This document shows, piece by piece, positions 47,262-58,072 of a stretch of 64,000 bases of DNA; position 1 is the stretch's first letter; each line of letters starts with the position of its first letter. The stretch is from Pseudomonas syringae. GTDB lineage: Bacteria > Pseudomonadota > Gammaproteobacteria > Pseudomonadales > Pseudomonadaceae. Position numbers and translations under genes: made by a program. Below the pieces are notes generated by a model. The model worked only from the letters and a program-made list of their open reading frames with translations, ran no database searches and was not told the DNA's origin. The DNA is taken from positions 2,448,501-2,512,500 of the forward strand of contig NZ_CP066265.1 of the NCBI RefSeq assembly GCF_023278085.1. Reading direction: 5' to 3'.

Positions 47262-50200
47262 ATGGCTAAGAAACCCGGTGAAGCGACATTTATCAAAGAC
47301 CCGCTCTGGTACAAGGATGCGGTGATCTATCAGGTTCACGTGAAGTCGTTCTTCGATGCCAACAACGACGGCATCGGCGACTTTGCGGGGTTGATCGAGA
47401 AGCTCGATTACATTGCCGCGCTGGGCGTCAACACCATCTGGCTGTTGCCGTTTTATCCCTCGCCTCGTCGGGATGATGGCTATGACATCTCGGAATACCG
47501 CGATGTGCATACCGATTACGGCACCATGGCCGATGCCAAGCGTTTTATTGCTCAGGCTCACAAGCGCGGCTTGCGGGTGATCAGCGAGCTGGTCATCAAT
47601 CACACCTCCGACCAGCACCCGTGGTTTCAGAAAGCGCGCAATGCCAAACCTGGCTCCAAGGCTCGGGACTTCTATGTCTGGTCGGACACCGATCAGAAGT
47701 ATGACGGCACGCGCATCATCTTCCTCGACACCGAAACCTCCAACTGGACCTGGGACCCGGTCGCGGGCCAGTATTTCTGGCACCGCTTCTATTCTCATCA
47801 GCCAGACCTGAACTTCGACAACCCGCATGTGCTGGAAGCGGTCCTGGAAGTGATGCGTTTCTGGCTGGATCTGGGCATCGATGGGCTGCGTCTGGACGCC
47901 ATTCCGTACCTGATCGAGCGCGATGGCACCAACAACGAGAACCTGCCGGAAACCCATCAGGTGCTCAAACGTATTCGTGCCGAGATCGACGCGAATTACC
48001 CGGACCGCATGCTGCTGGCCGAAGCCAATCAATGGCCAGAGGACACGCAGCTGTACTTCGGTGACAGCAAGGGGCCAGACGGTGACGAATGTCACATGGC
48101 CTTTCACTTCCCGCTGATGCCACGCATGTACATGGCGCTGGCGCAGGAAGACCGCTTTCCGATTACCGACATTCTGCGGCAGACCCCGGAAATTCCGGAA
48201 AACTGCCAATGGGCGATTTTCCTGCGTAACCACGATGAACTGACCCTGGAAATGGTCACGGATCGTGAGCGCGATTACCTGTGGAATTATTACGCGGCCG
48301 ACCGCCGTGCGCGGATCAACCTAGGGATTCGCCGCCGTCTGGCGCCGCTGGTGGCCCGTGACCGTCGTCGCGTCGAACTGCTCAACAGCATGCTGCTGTC
48401 GATGCCGGGCACACCGACCCTGTATTACGGCGATGAAATCGGCATGGGCGACAACATCTACCTGGGCGACCGGGACGGTGTACGTACCCCAATGCAGTGG
48501 TCCATCGACCGCAACGGCGGCTTCTCGCGCGCCGACCCGGCCAGCCTGGTGCTGCCGCCGATCATGGACCCGTTGTACGGTTTTCAGTCGGTCAACGTCG
48601 AGAGTCAGGAGCGCGACCCGCATTCGCTGCTGAACTGGAACCGACGCATGCTGGCGGTGCGTAAACAGCAAAAGGCTTTCGGTCGCGGCACGCTGAAAAT
48701 GCTTTCACCGTCGAACCGGCGGATTCTTGCCTACACCCGTGAATATACCGCGCCTGACGGCCACAATGAGATTGTTTTGTGTGTGGCCAACGTGTCCAGC
48801 GCGGCTCAGGCTGCCGAACTTGAATTGTCGGCGTATTCGGGCACTGTTCCGGTAGAGATGCTCGGCGGCAGTGCCTTTCCGCCCATCGGCCAGCTGAGCT
48901 ACCTGCTAACGCTCCCGCCGTATGGTTTTTATTGGTTTCTATTGGCTTCGGAGAATCAAATGCCCAGTTGGCACGTTGAACCCGCGCAAAGCATGCCGGA
49001 CTTTCCGACTCTGGTGCTCAAGAAGCATCTTGAAGAACTGCTCGACGAACCGTTGCGCGGCACCATGGAAAATACCTCGCTGGCGACTTACTTGCCGAAA
49101 CGTCGTTGGTTCGGCGGCAAGGACAAGCCTATCGAGAAGGTCCACATCGCTTACGCGGTCCGCTTTGGCGACGAGACACATCCGGTCTTGCTCAGCGAAA
49201 TCGAAGTCACTGCAGACGGCCAGACCGAGCGTTATCAGTTGCCCTTCGGCTTGCTGGCCGAAGACGACATCAGCAGCGCATTGCCGCAACAACTGGCGCT
49301 CGCCAGAGTTCGCCGCAGTCGCGATGTCGGCCTGATTACCGATGGCTTCACGCTGGAAACCTTCATCCGCGCCGTGATAAAGGGCATGCAGTCGCAGACC
49401 GTGATTCCGTGCGCCGATGGCGAGCTGCGTTTCGAGCAAAGCTCGCAGCTCGCACCGCTGGGCCTCAACGATGAATCGGAAGTGCGTTATCTCTCTGCCG
49501 AGCAGTCCAACAGTTCGGTCGTGGTGGGCAGCAGCCTGGTGCTCAAGCTGATCCGCAAGGTCAGCGCCGGGACGCACCCGGAGCTGGAGATGGGCGCGTT
49601 CCTGACTCAGGCCGGCTTCAAGAACATTTCGCCGTTGCTCGGTTCGCTGGTGCGGGTCGGCAATGACGGCAAGCCGAATCTGCTGATGATCGCCCAAGGC
49701 TATCTGAGTAATCAGGGCGATGCCTGGGAATGGACGCAGAACAACCTCGAACGTGCGGTGCGCGACGAGTTGGCGCACGGTTTTTCCGGCCAGGAGCAGC
49801 ATTACAACGCGCTGCTTGAACTGGCGGACTTCTCGCGCAGCCTGGGCCAGCGACTCGGTGAAATGCACCAGATCCTCGCGGCACGGACCGATAACCCGGA
49901 TTTTGCCGTCGAGGTCACCAGCGTGGCGGACGGCAAGGCGTCTGCGACCAGCGTCAACGCTCAGTTGGAGCGTGCGTTGCAGCTGCTGGAGCAGCGCAAG
50001 GGCGATCTCGATAAAGAGGATCAGCAACTGGTCAGTGATTTGCTGGCGCATCGCAAGCAAATCCGTCAGCGGGTCGACAGCCTCGCCAAGCGTTCTGCGG
50101 GCGGCCTGCGGATTCGTGTACACGGTGACCTGCACCTGGGGCAGGTGCTGGTGGTCAAGGGCGATGCCTACCTGATCGATTTCGAGGGTGAACCGGCCCG

Positions 50201-50588
50201 CGCGCTTGAAGAACGGCGTGCCAAGCACAGCCCGTTCAAGGACGTCAGCGGCGTGCTGCGCTCGTTCGACTACGCTGCCGCGATGGCTGTGCGCAGTGCG
50301 CAAAGCGTCGACACCTCGCCAGAGGCTGCGGCGGCCCGCAAGCGCGTCGCCGAGACGTACTTGTCGCAGGCTCGTGCAGCCTTCATCGAAGGCTATCGTT
50401 CGGCAACGGCTGAAATGGCCCACGCCTGGAAAGATGCAAAAGGGGAGGACGCTGCACTGGAACTGTTCACCCTTGAAAAAGCTGCTTATGAAGTGATCTA
50501 CGAAGCCGAGAACCGGCCAGCCTGGCTGGCGGTACCTTTGCAGGGCTTGCGTGGATTGCTGCAATCGTCTGATGGAGAGCCAATATGA
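47262..50588 (+). CDS. treS: Trehalose synthase (TreS) fused to maltokinase
   Basis: The 1108-residue fusion has a GH13 trehalose synthase domain (about 1-550: [67 protein letters not shown]) that interconverts trehalose and maltose, and a maltokinase domain (about 567-1108) with [14 protein letters not shown] and LIDFEGEPA as the catalytic and metal-binding loops. The product, maltose-1-phosphate, is the substrate of GlgE next door. AAGGAG precedes the ATG at 47262, 19 bases after the glgE stop. In mycobacteria the two activities are separate proteins; the fusion is common in pseudomonads (recalled). Confidence 0.94.
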   Translation: MAKKPGEATFIKDPLWYKDAVIYQVHVKSFFDANNDGIGDFAGLIEKLDYIAALGVNTIWLLPFYPSPRRDDGYDISEYRDVHTDYGTMADAKRFIAQAHKRGLRVISELVINHTSDQHPWFQKARNAKPGSKARDFYVWSDTDQKYDGTRIIFLDTETSNWTWDPVAGQYFWHRFYSHQPDLNFDNPHVLEAVLEVMRFWLDLGIDGLRLDAIPYLIERDGTNNENLPETHQVLKRIRAEIDANYPDRMLLAEANQWPEDTQLYFGDSKGPDGDECHMAFHFPLMPRMYMALAQEDRFPITDILRQTPEIPENCQWAIFLRNHDELTLEMVTDRERDYLWNYYAADRRARINLGIRRRLAPLVARDRRRVELLNSMLLSMPGTPTLYYGDEIGMGDNIYLGDRDGVRTPMQWSIDRNGGFSRADPASLVLPPIMDPLYGFQSVNVESQERDPHSLLNWNRRMLAVRKQQKAFGRGTLKMLSPSNRRILAYTREYTAPDGHNEIVLCVANVSSAAQAAELELSAYSGTVPVEMLGGSAFPPIGQLSYLLTLPPYGFYWFLLASENQMPSWHVEPAQSMPDFPTLVLKKHLEELLDEPLRGTMENTSLATYLPKRRWFGGKDKPIEKVHIAYAVRFGDETHPVLLSEIEVTADGQTERYQLPFGLLAEDDISSALPQQLALARVRRSRDVGLITDGFTLETFIRAVIKGMQSQTVIPCADGELRFEQSSQLAPLGLNDESEVRYLSAEQSNSSVVVGSSLVLKLIRKVSAGTHPELEMGAFLTQAGFKNISPLLGSLVRVGNDGKPNLLMIAQGYLSNQGDAWEWTQNNLERAVRDELAHGFSGQEQHYNALLELADFSRSLGQRLGEMHQILAARTDNPDFAVEVTSVADGKASATSVNAQLERALQLLEQRKGDLDKEDQQLVSDLLAHRKQIRQRVDSLAKRSAGGLRIRVHGDLHLGQVLVVKGDAYLIDFEGEPARALEERRAKHSPFKDVSGVLRSFDYAAAMAVRSAQSVDTSPEAAAARKRVAETYLSQARAAFIEGYRSATAEMAHAWKDAKGEDAALELFTLEKAAYEVIYEAENRPAWLAVPLQGLRGLLQSSDGEPI

Positions 50589-52819
50589 ATGCGCCTGACA
50601 AAGCCGGCACGGGCCGCCAAGCGATACCCGCTGCTGTGGATCTGGATGCGCTGATCCGCGCTGAACATCGTGACCCGTTTTCGATCCTCGGCCCGCACGG
50701 CGACGGTGGCAGCGGGCAGTTTGTCCGCGCCTACCTGCCCGGTGCCTTGAGTGTCCGCCTGCTGGCCAGAGACGATGGCCGCGAGCTGGGCGCAATGGAA
50801 ATGAGTGACGTGCCGGGCTTTTTCGTCGGTCATATCGAGCAGCCGCAGCCCTATCTGTTCAAGATCAACTGGGCCGGTGGCGAGCAGATCACCGAGGACC
50901 CTTACAGCTTCGGTGCGCTGCTGGGCGAGATGGACCTGTACCTGTTCGCCGAAGGCAACCACCGTGACCTGAGCAGCTGCCTTGGCGCGCAAGTGACCAG
51001 CGTCGACGGTGTCGATGGCGTGCGCTTCGCGGTCTGGGCGCCGAATGCACGGCGTGTGTCCGTGGTCGGCAGTTTTAACAACTGGGATGGCCGTCGCCAT
51101 CCGATGCGCCTGAGGCATCCCACAGGCGTATGGGAAATCTTCGTCCCGCGCCTGCAACCCGGTGAGGTCTACAAGTACGAGATCCTCGGCCCGCATGGCA
51201 TTCTGCCGCTGAAAAGTGATCCGATGGCGCTGGCGACTACATTGCCGCCAGACACCGCTTCGAAAATCTCCGCGCCGTTGCAGTTCGAATGGCACGACGA
51301 GAACTGGCTGCAATCGCGTGCCGGGCGTCACGAGGTCTCCGCGCCGCTGTCGATCTACGAGCTGCACGCTGGCTCGTGGCAGATGGAGCAGAACGACGAG
51401 GGTCAATGGCGGCAGTTCAACTGGCGTGAGCTGGCGGATCGTCTGATTCCCTACGTCAAGGAAATGGGCTTCACGCACATTGAGCTGATGCCGATCATGG
51501 AACACCCGTTCGGTGGTTCATGGGGTTATCAGTTGCTCGCCCAGTTCGCACCGACCGCACGTTACGGGTCGCCTGAGGATTTCGCAGCCTTCGTCGACGC
51601 GTGTCACCAGGCAGACATCGGCGTCATCCTCGACTGGGTGCCTGCGCATTTCCCGACCGATACCCATGGTCTGGCGCAGTTCGACGGCACGGCGCTGTAT
51701 GAATACGCCGACCCCAAGGAAGGCTTCCATCAGGACTGGGACACGCTGATCTACAACCTCGGCCGTACCGAAGTTCACGGGTTCATGCTGGCCTCGGCGC
51801 TGCACTGGCTGAAGCACTACCACATCGATGGCCTGCGTGTGGATGCGGTAGCTTCGATGCTTTATCGCGATTATTCGCGCAAGGCAGGCGAGTGGGTGCC
51901 GAACCGTTTTGGCGGCCGCGAGAACCTGGAAGCCATCGACTTCCTGCGCCATCTCAATGATGTGGTCGCGCTGGAAGCACCGGGCACCATGGTGATTGCC
52001 GAGGAGTCGACGGCCTGGCCTGGCGTCAGCGAGTCGACCCAGCAGGGCGGGCTCGGCTTCAACTACAAGTGGAACATGGGCTGGATGAATGATTCGCTGC
52101 GTTACATGGAGCAGGACCCGATTCACCGTGAGCACCACCACGGCGAATTGAGTTTCAGCCTGGTGTATGCGTATTCCGAACGCTTTGTGCTGCCGATCTC
52201 CCACGATGAAGTGGTTCACGGCAAGCACTCGCTGATCGACAAAATGCCGGGCGATCGCTGGCAGAAGTTTGCCAACTTGCGCGCTTACCTGTCCTTCATG
52301 TGGACCCATCCGGGCAAGAAGCTGCTGTTCATGGGCTGCGAGTTCGGTCAGTGGCGAGAGTGGAACCACGATCAGCAGCTTGACTGGTACTTGCTGCAGT
52401 ACGCTGACCATGTCGGCGTCAAGAAGCTGGTCAGTGACCTCAACCGTATCTATCGCGAAGAAAAGGCGCTGCACGAACTGGACACCGACCCTCGCGGCTT
52501 CCAGTGGCTGATCGGCGACGATAACGCTAACAGCGTGTTCGCTTACCTGCGCTGGAGCCAGGACGGCGAGCCGCTGCTGGTGGTGGCCAACATGACCCCG
52601 GTCCCACGCCTGAATTATCGGATTGGTGCGCCACGTGAAGGGGCATGGGTCGAGTTGCTCAACAGCGACGCTGAAACCTATGCCGGTTCTAACTTCGGCA
52701 ATGGCGGAGAGGTGATTGCCCAAGTCGATGAGGCGCATGGAATGCCAGCCTCGCTGAGCCTCAACCTGCCGCCGTTGGCCGTGTTGATTCTCAAGCCAAA
52801 AAAGGCAGCTGAGGCGTAA
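50585..52819 (+). CDS. glgB: 1,4-alpha-glucan branching enzyme
   Basis: The 744-residue GH13 enzyme introduces alpha-1,6 branches. It has N-terminal carbohydrate-binding modules (about 20-240, with [22 protein letters not shown]), the catalytic barrel with [18 protein letters not shown] (nucleophile Asp420) and [13 protein letters not shown] (Glu473), the [14 protein letters not shown] motif, and a C-terminal all-beta domain. Asp420-Glu473 spacing equals that of E. coli GlgB. Its ATG overlaps the treS stop, coupling the three-gene glucan/trehalose operon. Confidence 0.95.
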   Translation: MNAPDKAGTGRQAIPAAVDLDALIRAEHRDPFSILGPHGDGGSGQFVRAYLPGALSVRLLARDDGRELGAMEMSDVPGFFVGHIEQPQPYLFKINWAGGEQITEDPYSFGALLGEMDLYLFAEGNHRDLSSCLGAQVTSVDGVDGVRFAVWAPNARRVSVVGSFNNWDGRRHPMRLRHPTGVWEIFVPRLQPGEVYKYEILGPHGILPLKSDPMALATTLPPDTASKISAPLQFEWHDENWLQSRAGRHEVSAPLSIYELHAGSWQMEQNDEGQWRQFNWRELADRLIPYVKEMGFTHIELMPIMEHPFGGSWGYQLLAQFAPTARYGSPEDFAAFVDACHQADIGVILDWVPAHFPTDTHGLAQFDGTALYEYADPKEGFHQDWDTLIYNLGRTEVHGFMLASALHWLKHYHIDGLRVDAVASMLYRDYSRKAGEWVPNRFGGRENLEAIDFLRHLNDVVALEAPGTMVIAEESTAWPGVSESTQQGGLGFNYKWNMGWMNDSLRYMEQDPIHREHHHGELSFSLVYAYSERFVLPISHDEVVHGKHSLIDKMPGDRWQKFANLRAYLSFMWTHPGKKLLFMGCEFGQWREWNHDQQLDWYLLQYADHVGVKKLVSDLNRIYREEKALHELDTDPRGFQWLIGDDNANSVFAYLRWSQDGEPLLVVANMTPVPRLNYRIGAPREGAWVELLNSDAETYAGSNFGNGGEVIAQVDEAHGMPASLSLNLPPLAVLILKPKKAAEA

Positions 52820-52837
52820 GCCACACCTGCCACCGCG

Positions 52838-53044
52838 TTACCACGCCAGCCTGACTCCCAGGCTGGCGCTTGTTCCGGTCTGATCGTTACTGTGCAGGTC
52901 GCGGCTGTAGCTCACTTCCCGGTACAGACTCGTGTCACTGCCAATCTTCGCCACCATCCCCTCGCCGAAACTGTCCGTCGTTGATTGACGCTCGGTCATG
53001 ACCTGCTGTACGCGATCAAACGTCACCGCTTCCGGGGCCAACAT
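52838..53044 (-). pseudogene. Autotransporter beta-barrel C-terminal remnant
   Basis: The 68-residue frame reads FGEGMVAKIGSDTSLYREVSYSRD...SASLGVRLAW. This is the last strands of an autotransporter (pertactin-like) barrel, including the terminal aromatic residue used for outer-membrane insertion. No passenger or remaining barrel precedes it: the frame is cut by the MFS stop codon, which lies directly before the ATG in the same frame. I read it as the surviving end of a deleted gene. It is unlikely to make a functional product. Confidence 0.6.
52844..52868. terminator. Hairpin after glgB inside the barrel remnant
   Basis: CGCCAGCCTG and CAGGCTGGCG pair perfectly over ten bases around an actcc loop, 25 bases after the glgB stop. 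The arms coincide with codons for SLGVRLA of the remnant, so it may be a chance structure now serving as the glgB terminator. No T-run follows. Confidence 0.4.
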
Positions 53045-54244
53045 TCAGGACGCTGGTATTGCTGACGCTGTCGCAGATCGACGGGACAGCCACAGCGCGA
53101 GCCCCAGCGCACAGATCGACAGCAGAGACGCGTAAAAGAAGATCCAGTCATAGCCCTGACCAAGGGCGATGGCTCCCATCACCGGGCCTGCAATGGCCAA
53201 TGCCAGATCGAAGAACACTGCATAGGCACTCAGGCCGGCGCCACGACTGGGCGTCGGTACGCGTTTGATGGCTTCCACGCCCAGCGCCGGGTACACCAGC
53301 GACAGGCCCAGCCCGGTCAGCCCGGCACCCGCCAATGCAAAGCCGATATTCGGCGCAAGCCAGAGCATCAACAGCCCACAGGTTTCGACGGCTATGCACA
53401 CGATAGCGGTGCTGTAGCCGCCAAAACGGTTGATGGCGCCGATGAACATCAGGCGCGCGAGGATAAAGCATACGCCAAACATGCTCAGGCAATACGCCGC
53501 GCCTTCCCAGCCACGGCTCAGGTAGAAGAGCGTGATGAACGTGGTCAGCGTGCCATAGCCGATGGAGGATAAAGTCAGGCCCATGCCATAGGGCGCGATC
53601 CGGCCGAATACCGACCAGTACGGCAGGCGTTCGCCGACGATGACTGGCACCGCAGGCTTGTTGCGGATCAGGACCAGCGCTGCACCAGCCATGACCATCA
53701 AGGCGACGCCCAGGCTGTTGAAGCCCACCGCATCAATGACCAGCACGCCCATCGGTGCGCCGATGGCGATCGCACCGTAGGAGGCAATGCCGTTCCAGGA
53801 GATCGAGCGGGCGGTGTGTTCCGCACCGACCTTGCCGATGCACCAATTGATGGTGCCAACGCCGATGAGTCCTTGGGATACACCGAGAAACAGCCGGGCC
53901 ACGATCAGGATCGACAGGCTGGTTGCGGGAAACACCTCAAGCAGCGTCGCCAGCAAGGTCAGCGCGCCACTGATGCAGATGCCCCACAAGCCGAACACAA
54001 TAGAGCGTTTGCTGCCCAGCGTATCCGTCGCCCTGCCTGCAAAAGGCCGGCTCAGCAGGGTCGCAAGGTACTGCGTTGCGATGGCCATCCCGGCAATCAG
54101 CGGGCTGAAGCCTAACTGGTCATGCACGTAGCCGGGCAATACGGCAATAGGCAAGCCGATGCACAGGAAGGCGATGAAGGTATAGAAAACAATGGAGACA
54201 ATTTGCAGAGTAATCGTCGTGGAACCAGGTTGCGCGGCAGGCAT
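53045..54244 (-). CDS. MFS transporter (YhhS/YfcJ-like)
   Basis: The 399-residue protein has twelve predicted membrane helices and the major-facilitator loop motif between helices 2 and 3 as GRATDTLGSKRSIVFG (GxxxDxxGxKR). The opening ITLQIVSIVFYTFIAFLCIGLPIAVLPGYVHDQLGFSP and PTPSRGAGLSAYAVFFDLAL resemble the YhhS family of small-molecule exporters. It is divergent from the lactonase-like gene across 164 bases. Its stop codon abuts the autotransporter remnant. Substrate unknown. Confidence 0.85.
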   Translation of the reverse strand: MPAAQPGSTTITLQIVSIVFYTFIAFLCIGLPIAVLPGYVHDQLGFSPLIAGMAIATQYLATLLSRPFAGRATDTLGSKRSIVFGLWGICISGALTLLATLLEVFPATSLSILIVARLFLGVSQGLIGVGTINWCIGKVGAEHTARSISWNGIASYGAIAIGAPMGVLVIDAVGFNSLGVALMVMAGAALVLIRNKPAVPVIVGERLPYWSVFGRIAPYGMGLTLSSIGYGTLTTFITLFYLSRGWEGAAYCLSMFGVCFILARLMFIGAINRFGGYSTAIVCIAVETCGLLMLWLAPNIGFALAGAGLTGLGLSLVYPALGVEAIKRVPTPSRGAGLSAYAVFFDLALAIAGPVMGAIALGQGYDWIFFYASLLSICALGLALWLSRRSATASAIPAS

Positions 54245-54408
54245 TGGACTCTTCGCTGGCAGGCGGTGGGAGTGCCGCCATGATGGCTTGCGCCGTGAAT
54301 AAATGAAAGCAGGCTAACGGTTTTATCAGGGTGATCAGCCAGTAGTTGCCGATCTGTAGGGATGGTCATAGGATGACTGACTACAACACAATAACAAAAA
54401 GGTCTCTC

Positions 54409-55542
54409 ATGAGAAAAATCCTGTTGCTGGCCGCTGCAGTCGGCTGCTCGTTTGGTCTGCCTGTTCAGGCGTCTACCTTTGCTTACATCTCCAGTCCCGC
54501 AGACGGGCTCATCTCACAGTACCGTCTTGACGAGAAGAGCGGGGCGCTCAGCCTGGTCGAACAGACCCAGGCAGGTGATCAGGTGAACCCGATGGCGATT
54601 TCCCCGGACGGCAAGGCTTTGTTCGCCGCATTACGCGCCAAACCCTATCAAGTACTGACCTATACGATCGAACCGGGGACCGGGCATCTCAAACCGCTCA
54701 GTCAGGCGCCGCTCGCCGAAAGCCTGGCCTATCTGTCGACTGATCGCAGTGGGCGCTTTCTGTTCGGTGCGTCCTACGGTGCCGATCTGCTCAGCGTTCA
54801 GCCGATCGATGCGCAGCACCGCCCCAGCGACAGCATTGCCACTTACAAGACCGGCATGCATGCGCATTCGGTGCGCACAGACCCCAGCAACCGCTTCGTA
54901 TACGCGGGAAACCTTGGCGTTGATCGCGTCCTGCAATATCGCCTTGAGCCCAAGGACGGCAAGCTGGTGCCCATCGGCGAAGGCTACGTGATGCTTCCTG
55001 ACAACACCGGGCCGCGCCACCTGGCGTTCTCGGCGGATGGAAAGTTTCTGTACGTGGTGGGTGAAATGAGCGGCACAGTGACCGCCTTCGCGATCAACGA
55101 CAAGACTGGCGCGCTGACGCAGGTGAGCCATGCCGATGGCATTCCAGCGCGCTTGAAGCTGGCCCCCGGACAGGCGCGCGATGCGCGTAACAACGACCTC
55201 AAGGATGACCCGACGCCGCGCATCTGGGCCGCCGACATACGCATTGCACCGGATGGCAAATGGCTGTTTGTCAGCGAGCGAACCAGCAGCAGTGTCTCGG
55301 TATTCAAGGTACAACCGGCCAGCGGCAAGGTGACGTTCGTTGAAAACTACCCGGTTCAGGAAAAACAGCCGCGCAATATCGCCGTGTCGCCCAATGGGCG
55401 CTGGCTGCTGGTCAGTGGAGAGAAAAGCGACAAGGTCGGCAGCTACGCCATCGGGTCGAACGGTGCCTTGCAGCGAGTCAGCGAGGCGCCAGCGGGGAAG
55501 GGCGCGCTGTGGATCGAAATGCTGAGTCAGCCAGGCTCCTAA
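54409..55542 (+). CDS. Secreted lactonase-family seven-bladed beta-propeller protein
   Basis: The 377-residue protein has a signal peptide (about 1-20, ILLLAAAVGCSFGLPVQA) and a YbhE/Pgl-type propeller with recurring blade motifs such as NPMAISPDGKALFAA, RHLAFSADGKFLYVV, DIRIAPDGKWLFVSER and RNIAVSPNGRWLLVS. The cytoplasmic relative is 6-phosphogluconolactonase, but a periplasmic form probably acts on another lactone or is structural. The ATG at 54409 has AGG nearby and the extra upstream codons (54346-) are unsupported. It is divergent from the MFS gene and ends at a strong terminator. Confidence 0.85.
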   Translation: MRKILLLAAAVGCSFGLPVQASTFAYISSPADGLISQYRLDEKSGALSLVEQTQAGDQVNPMAISPDGKALFAALRAKPYQVLTYTIEPGTGHLKPLSQAPLAESLAYLSTDRSGRFLFGASYGADLLSVQPIDAQHRPSDSIATYKTGMHAHSVRTDPSNRFVYAGNLGVDRVLQYRLEPKDGKLVPIGEGYVMLPDNTGPRHLAFSADGKFLYVVGEMSGTVTAFAINDKTGALTQVSHADGIPARLKLAPGQARDARNNDLKDDPTPRIWAADIRIAPDGKWLFVSERTSSSVSVFKVQPASGKVTFVENYPVQEKQPRNIAVSPNGRWLLVSGEKSDKVGSYAIGSNGALQRVSEAPAGKGALWIEMLSQPGS

Positions 55543-55557
55543 AACAGTCGGTAAACA

Positions 55558-55585
55558 AAAAGCCCTGTCACGAGACAGGGCTTTT
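55558..55585. terminator. Bidirectional intrinsic terminator
   Basis: AAAAGCCCTGTC and GACAGGGCTTTT pair perfectly around acga, with A-run and T-run flanks, between the convergent lactonase-like and ABC-F genes. Confidence 0.9.
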
Positions 55586-55611
55586 CAGCGTTACCGGAAA
55601 GTCAGGAATGC

Positions 55612-57201
55612 TTAGAACGTAACGCCCTGGCTACGCAGGTAGTCGTCGTAAGTACCGCTGAAGTCGATCACGCCACTCGGGCTGAGTTCGATGATGCGGG
55701 TGGCCAGCGAGGATACGAATTCCCGGTCATGGCTGACGAAGATCAGCGTTCCCGGATAGTTTTCCAGCGCCAGGTTCAGCGCTTCAATGGATTCCATGTC
55801 CAGGTGGTTGGTCGGTTCGTCCATGATCAGCACGTTCGGCTTCTGCAGAATCAGCTTGCCGAACAGCATGCGACCCTGTTCACCACCGGAAATCACTTTG
55901 ACCGACTTGAGGATTTCGTCGTTGGAGAACAGCATGCGGCCCAGGGTGCCTCGCACCACTTGCTCGCCGCCCTGCGTCCACTGGCCCATCCAGTCGAACA
56001 GATTGCAGTCGTCTTCGAAGTCGTGAGCGTGATCCTGGGCGTAGTAGCCCAGCTCCGCAGCGTCGGTCCACTTCACGGTGCCGGCATCCGGGGTCAGTTC
56101 GTTGACCAGCGTACGCAGCAGGGTGGTCTTGCCGATACCGTTCGGGCCGATGATCGCAACGCGTTCGCCTGCTTCAACCTGAAAGCTGAAGTCCTTGAAC
56201 AGGGTCTTGCCGTCGAAGCCTTTTGCCATGCGCTCGACGATGACCGCCTGACGATGCAGCTTCTTGGTTTGCTCGAAACGAATGAACGGGCTCACGCGGC
56301 TCGAAGGCTTGACCTCGGCCAGCTGGATCTTGTCGATCGCCTTGGCACGGGACGTGGCCTGTTTGGCTTTCGAGGCGTTGGCCGAGAAACGGCTGACGAA
56401 CGATTGCAGTTCGGAAATCTGCGCCTTTTTCTTGGCGTTGTCCGACAGCAGTTGTTCGCGGGACTGCGTGGCCACGGTCATGTACTCGTCGTAGTTGCCC
56501 GGGAACAGACGCAACTCGCCGTAGTCCAGGTCAGCCATGTGGGTGCACACGCTGTTCAGGAAGTGACGGTCGTGGGAGATGATGATCATCAGGCTGTTAC
56601 GCTGGGTCAGAATGTTTTCCAGCCAGCGAATGGTGTTGATATCCAGGTGGTTGGTCGGTTCGTCGAGCAACAGCACTTCAGGGTCGGAGAACAGCGCCTG
56701 CGCCAGCAGAACACGCAGTTTCCAGCCCGGCGACACTTCGCTCATCGGTCCGGTGTGCTGCTCGATGCCGATACCCAGGCCGAGCAGCAATTCACCGGCA
56801 CGCGACTCGGCGGTGTAACCGTCCATTTCGGCGAATTCGGTTTCCAGCTCGGCGACTGCCATGCCGTCGTCTTCGCTCATTTCCGGCAGCGAGTAGATAC
56901 GGTCGCGCTCGGCCTTGACCTTCCACAGCTCCTCGTGGCCCATGATCACCGTGTCGAGCACGGTGAATTCTTCATAGGCGAACTGATCCTGGCGCAGCTT
57001 GCCCAGACGCACGTTCGGCTCCAGCATCACCTGGCCACCCGAAGGTTCGAGATCGCCGCCGAGGATTTTCATGAACGTGGACTTCCCGCAGCCGTTCGCG
57101 CCGATCAGGCCGTAACGGTTACCGGCAGCAAACTTGACCGAGACGTTCTCGAACAAGGGTTTGGCGCCGAACTGCATCGTGATGTTAGCTGTGGAGATCA
57201 A
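55612..57201 (-). CDS. ABC-F family ATP-binding protein (YbiT-like)
   Basis: The 529-residue protein has two ABC ATPase domains and no membrane segment. Domain 1 has Walker [10 protein letters not shown], signature [11 protein letters not shown] and [10 protein letters not shown]; domain 2 has [19 protein letters not shown] and [10 protein letters not shown]. The charged linker of about 80 residues between them is the ABC-F P-site tRNA interaction motif. Such proteins act on ribosomes rather than as transporters. Length and the linker match YbiT rather than Uup or EttA. The start is TTG at 57201 (MISTANI), with AGG upstream. Confidence 0.9.
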   Translation of the reverse strand: MISTANITMQFGAKPLFENVSVKFAAGNRYGLIGANGCGKSTFMKILGGDLEPSGGQVMLEPNVRLGKLRQDQFAYEEFTVLDTVIMGHEELWKVKAERDRIYSLPEMSEDDGMAVAELETEFAEMDGYTAESRAGELLLGLGIGIEQHTGPMSEVSPGWKLRVLLAQALFSDPEVLLLDEPTNHLDINTIRWLENILTQRNSLMIIISHDRHFLNSVCTHMADLDYGELRLFPGNYDEYMTVATQSREQLLSDNAKKKAQISELQSFVSRFSANASKAKQATSRAKAIDKIQLAEVKPSSRVSPFIRFEQTKKLHRQAVIVERMAKGFDGKTLFKDFSFQVEAGERVAIIGPNGIGKTTLLRTLVNELTPDAGTVKWTDAAELGYYAQDHAHDFEDDCNLFDWMGQWTQGGEQVVRGTLGRMLFSNDEILKSVKVISGGEQGRMLFGKLILQKPNVLIMDEPTNHLDMESIEALNLALENYPGTLIFVSHDREFVSSLATRIIELSPSGVIDFSGTYDDYLRSQGVTF

Positions 57202-57608
57202 TTACTTTACCTATCAATAGCTTATGGTGCGCTTATTTGGGCTGGGACCGATTCTGGGCCACATCTGTCGTTTTCCAGCCCGTTCCGGCTGAGCTTCAGC
57301 TTATCCAGCGGGCATGCGTCGACAGCAACGGCAGTCTGCCGTGACTGCGTTGCCGGGAGATGAATGTGGGGGTTCACGCCAGACATTGGCGCGCATTGTC
57401 GCATAGGTCGGGCGGCAGTGACATGGTGGGTCTGTCGGATTGACAGCGATCCTGGTCAAGAAAGCGGGGGCTGTAGCAGGTGAAAGGGCGCTGCTGTCCT
57501 TCGGGTAGCGGCTCCGGCATCAAATCGGGCGCTTCCGGCAGGCAATGGACAGAGGCCGATTGATCGTCTGGGCAAGCACACCTCATTCAGCTTCTGTCCA
57601 GCGCAATA
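57202..57608. other. Intergenic interval, no gene seen
   Basis: About 400 bases between the ABC-F gene and the 45-residue membrane protein. Small open frames exist on both strands but lack ribosome-binding sites and family character. I found no repeat or strong hairpin. Confidence 0.5.
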
Positions 57609-57746
57609 CTAATCACGTCCTCGTTTTTGCTTTCGTTTCCTGAACCAGTTACCCAATGCATGGAACGGGTGAATGAACATCGCGATCGCTCCAAGCAGAA
57701 AGACGATGGTGATAAGGATCAGGCCCATGGCCTCGTGTGCAAACAT
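57609..57746 (-). CDS. Small single-span membrane protein, 45 residues
   Basis: The peptide begins MFAHEAMGLILITIVFLLGAIAMF and ends NWFRKRKQKRGRD, giving one hydrophobic segment (about 8-24) and a strongly basic tail. A CAGGAG ribosome-binding site precedes the ATG by nine bases. The charge pattern predicts the C-terminus in the cytoplasm. I recall similar short proteins in Pseudomonas with no known role. A perfect operator-like palindrome lies 51 bases upstream. Confidence 0.6.
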   Translation of the reverse strand: MFAHEAMGLILITIVFLLGAIAMFIHPFHALGNWFRKRKQKRGRD

Positions 57747-57796
57747 AGTGATTGACTCCTGTTGTTCACTTTGTCGGTCCGATTGAGGTTAGTCGC

Positions 57797-57808
57797 TGAA
57801 ACGTTTCA
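57797..57808. promoter_or_regulatory. Perfect palindrome resembling a Cra/FruR operator
   Basis: TGAAACGTTTCA is a 12-base perfect palindrome matching the core of enterobacterial Cra (FruR) sites and similar LacI-family operators. It sits upstream of the 45-residue membrane protein gene (51 bases) and 265 bases before the DUF3053 gene. Regulation by Cra or another LacI-family protein is inference. The rest of the 57747-58072 interval shows no gene. Confidence 0.5.
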
Positions 57809-58072
57809 TCTCATGAAGAATTGTTAAGGAACTTTCACTAGGGCCGCACGTTCGTGGACGCTCACTCATCTTCGGTATTCGCGCTGCAACCGCGAATCTG
57901 CTGGAAAACAATCATTTGGCTGGCGATTAAAAACGTTGTTTCAGGGGTTATTCGCCACATGCTCATAGCCATCGCGGAACTAGATGATCGCGTCACGTGA
58001 CTATAAGCAGGCTTGTGTTCAGCGCCGTTGTTGCTCTGAACACGCATTCTTATGATCTCGGAGGTCCATGAC

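Noticed and set aside
48939-50795. 618-codon minus-strand frame opposite treS-maltokinase
   Set aside because: Antisense shadow; no domain, start or promoter support.
55729-57363. 544-codon plus-strand frame opposite the ABC-F gene
   Set aside because: Antisense shadow; the minus-strand gene has full family motifs.
57374-57586. 70-codon minus-strand frame (MRCACPDDQ...)
   Set aside because: No ribosome-binding site, no neighbour relation, no family character.
57831-57860. Second AlgU-like GAACTT before the DUF3053 gene
   Set aside because: No acceptable -10 at 16 or 17 bases; the match ends with ttcgt/tcgtg.
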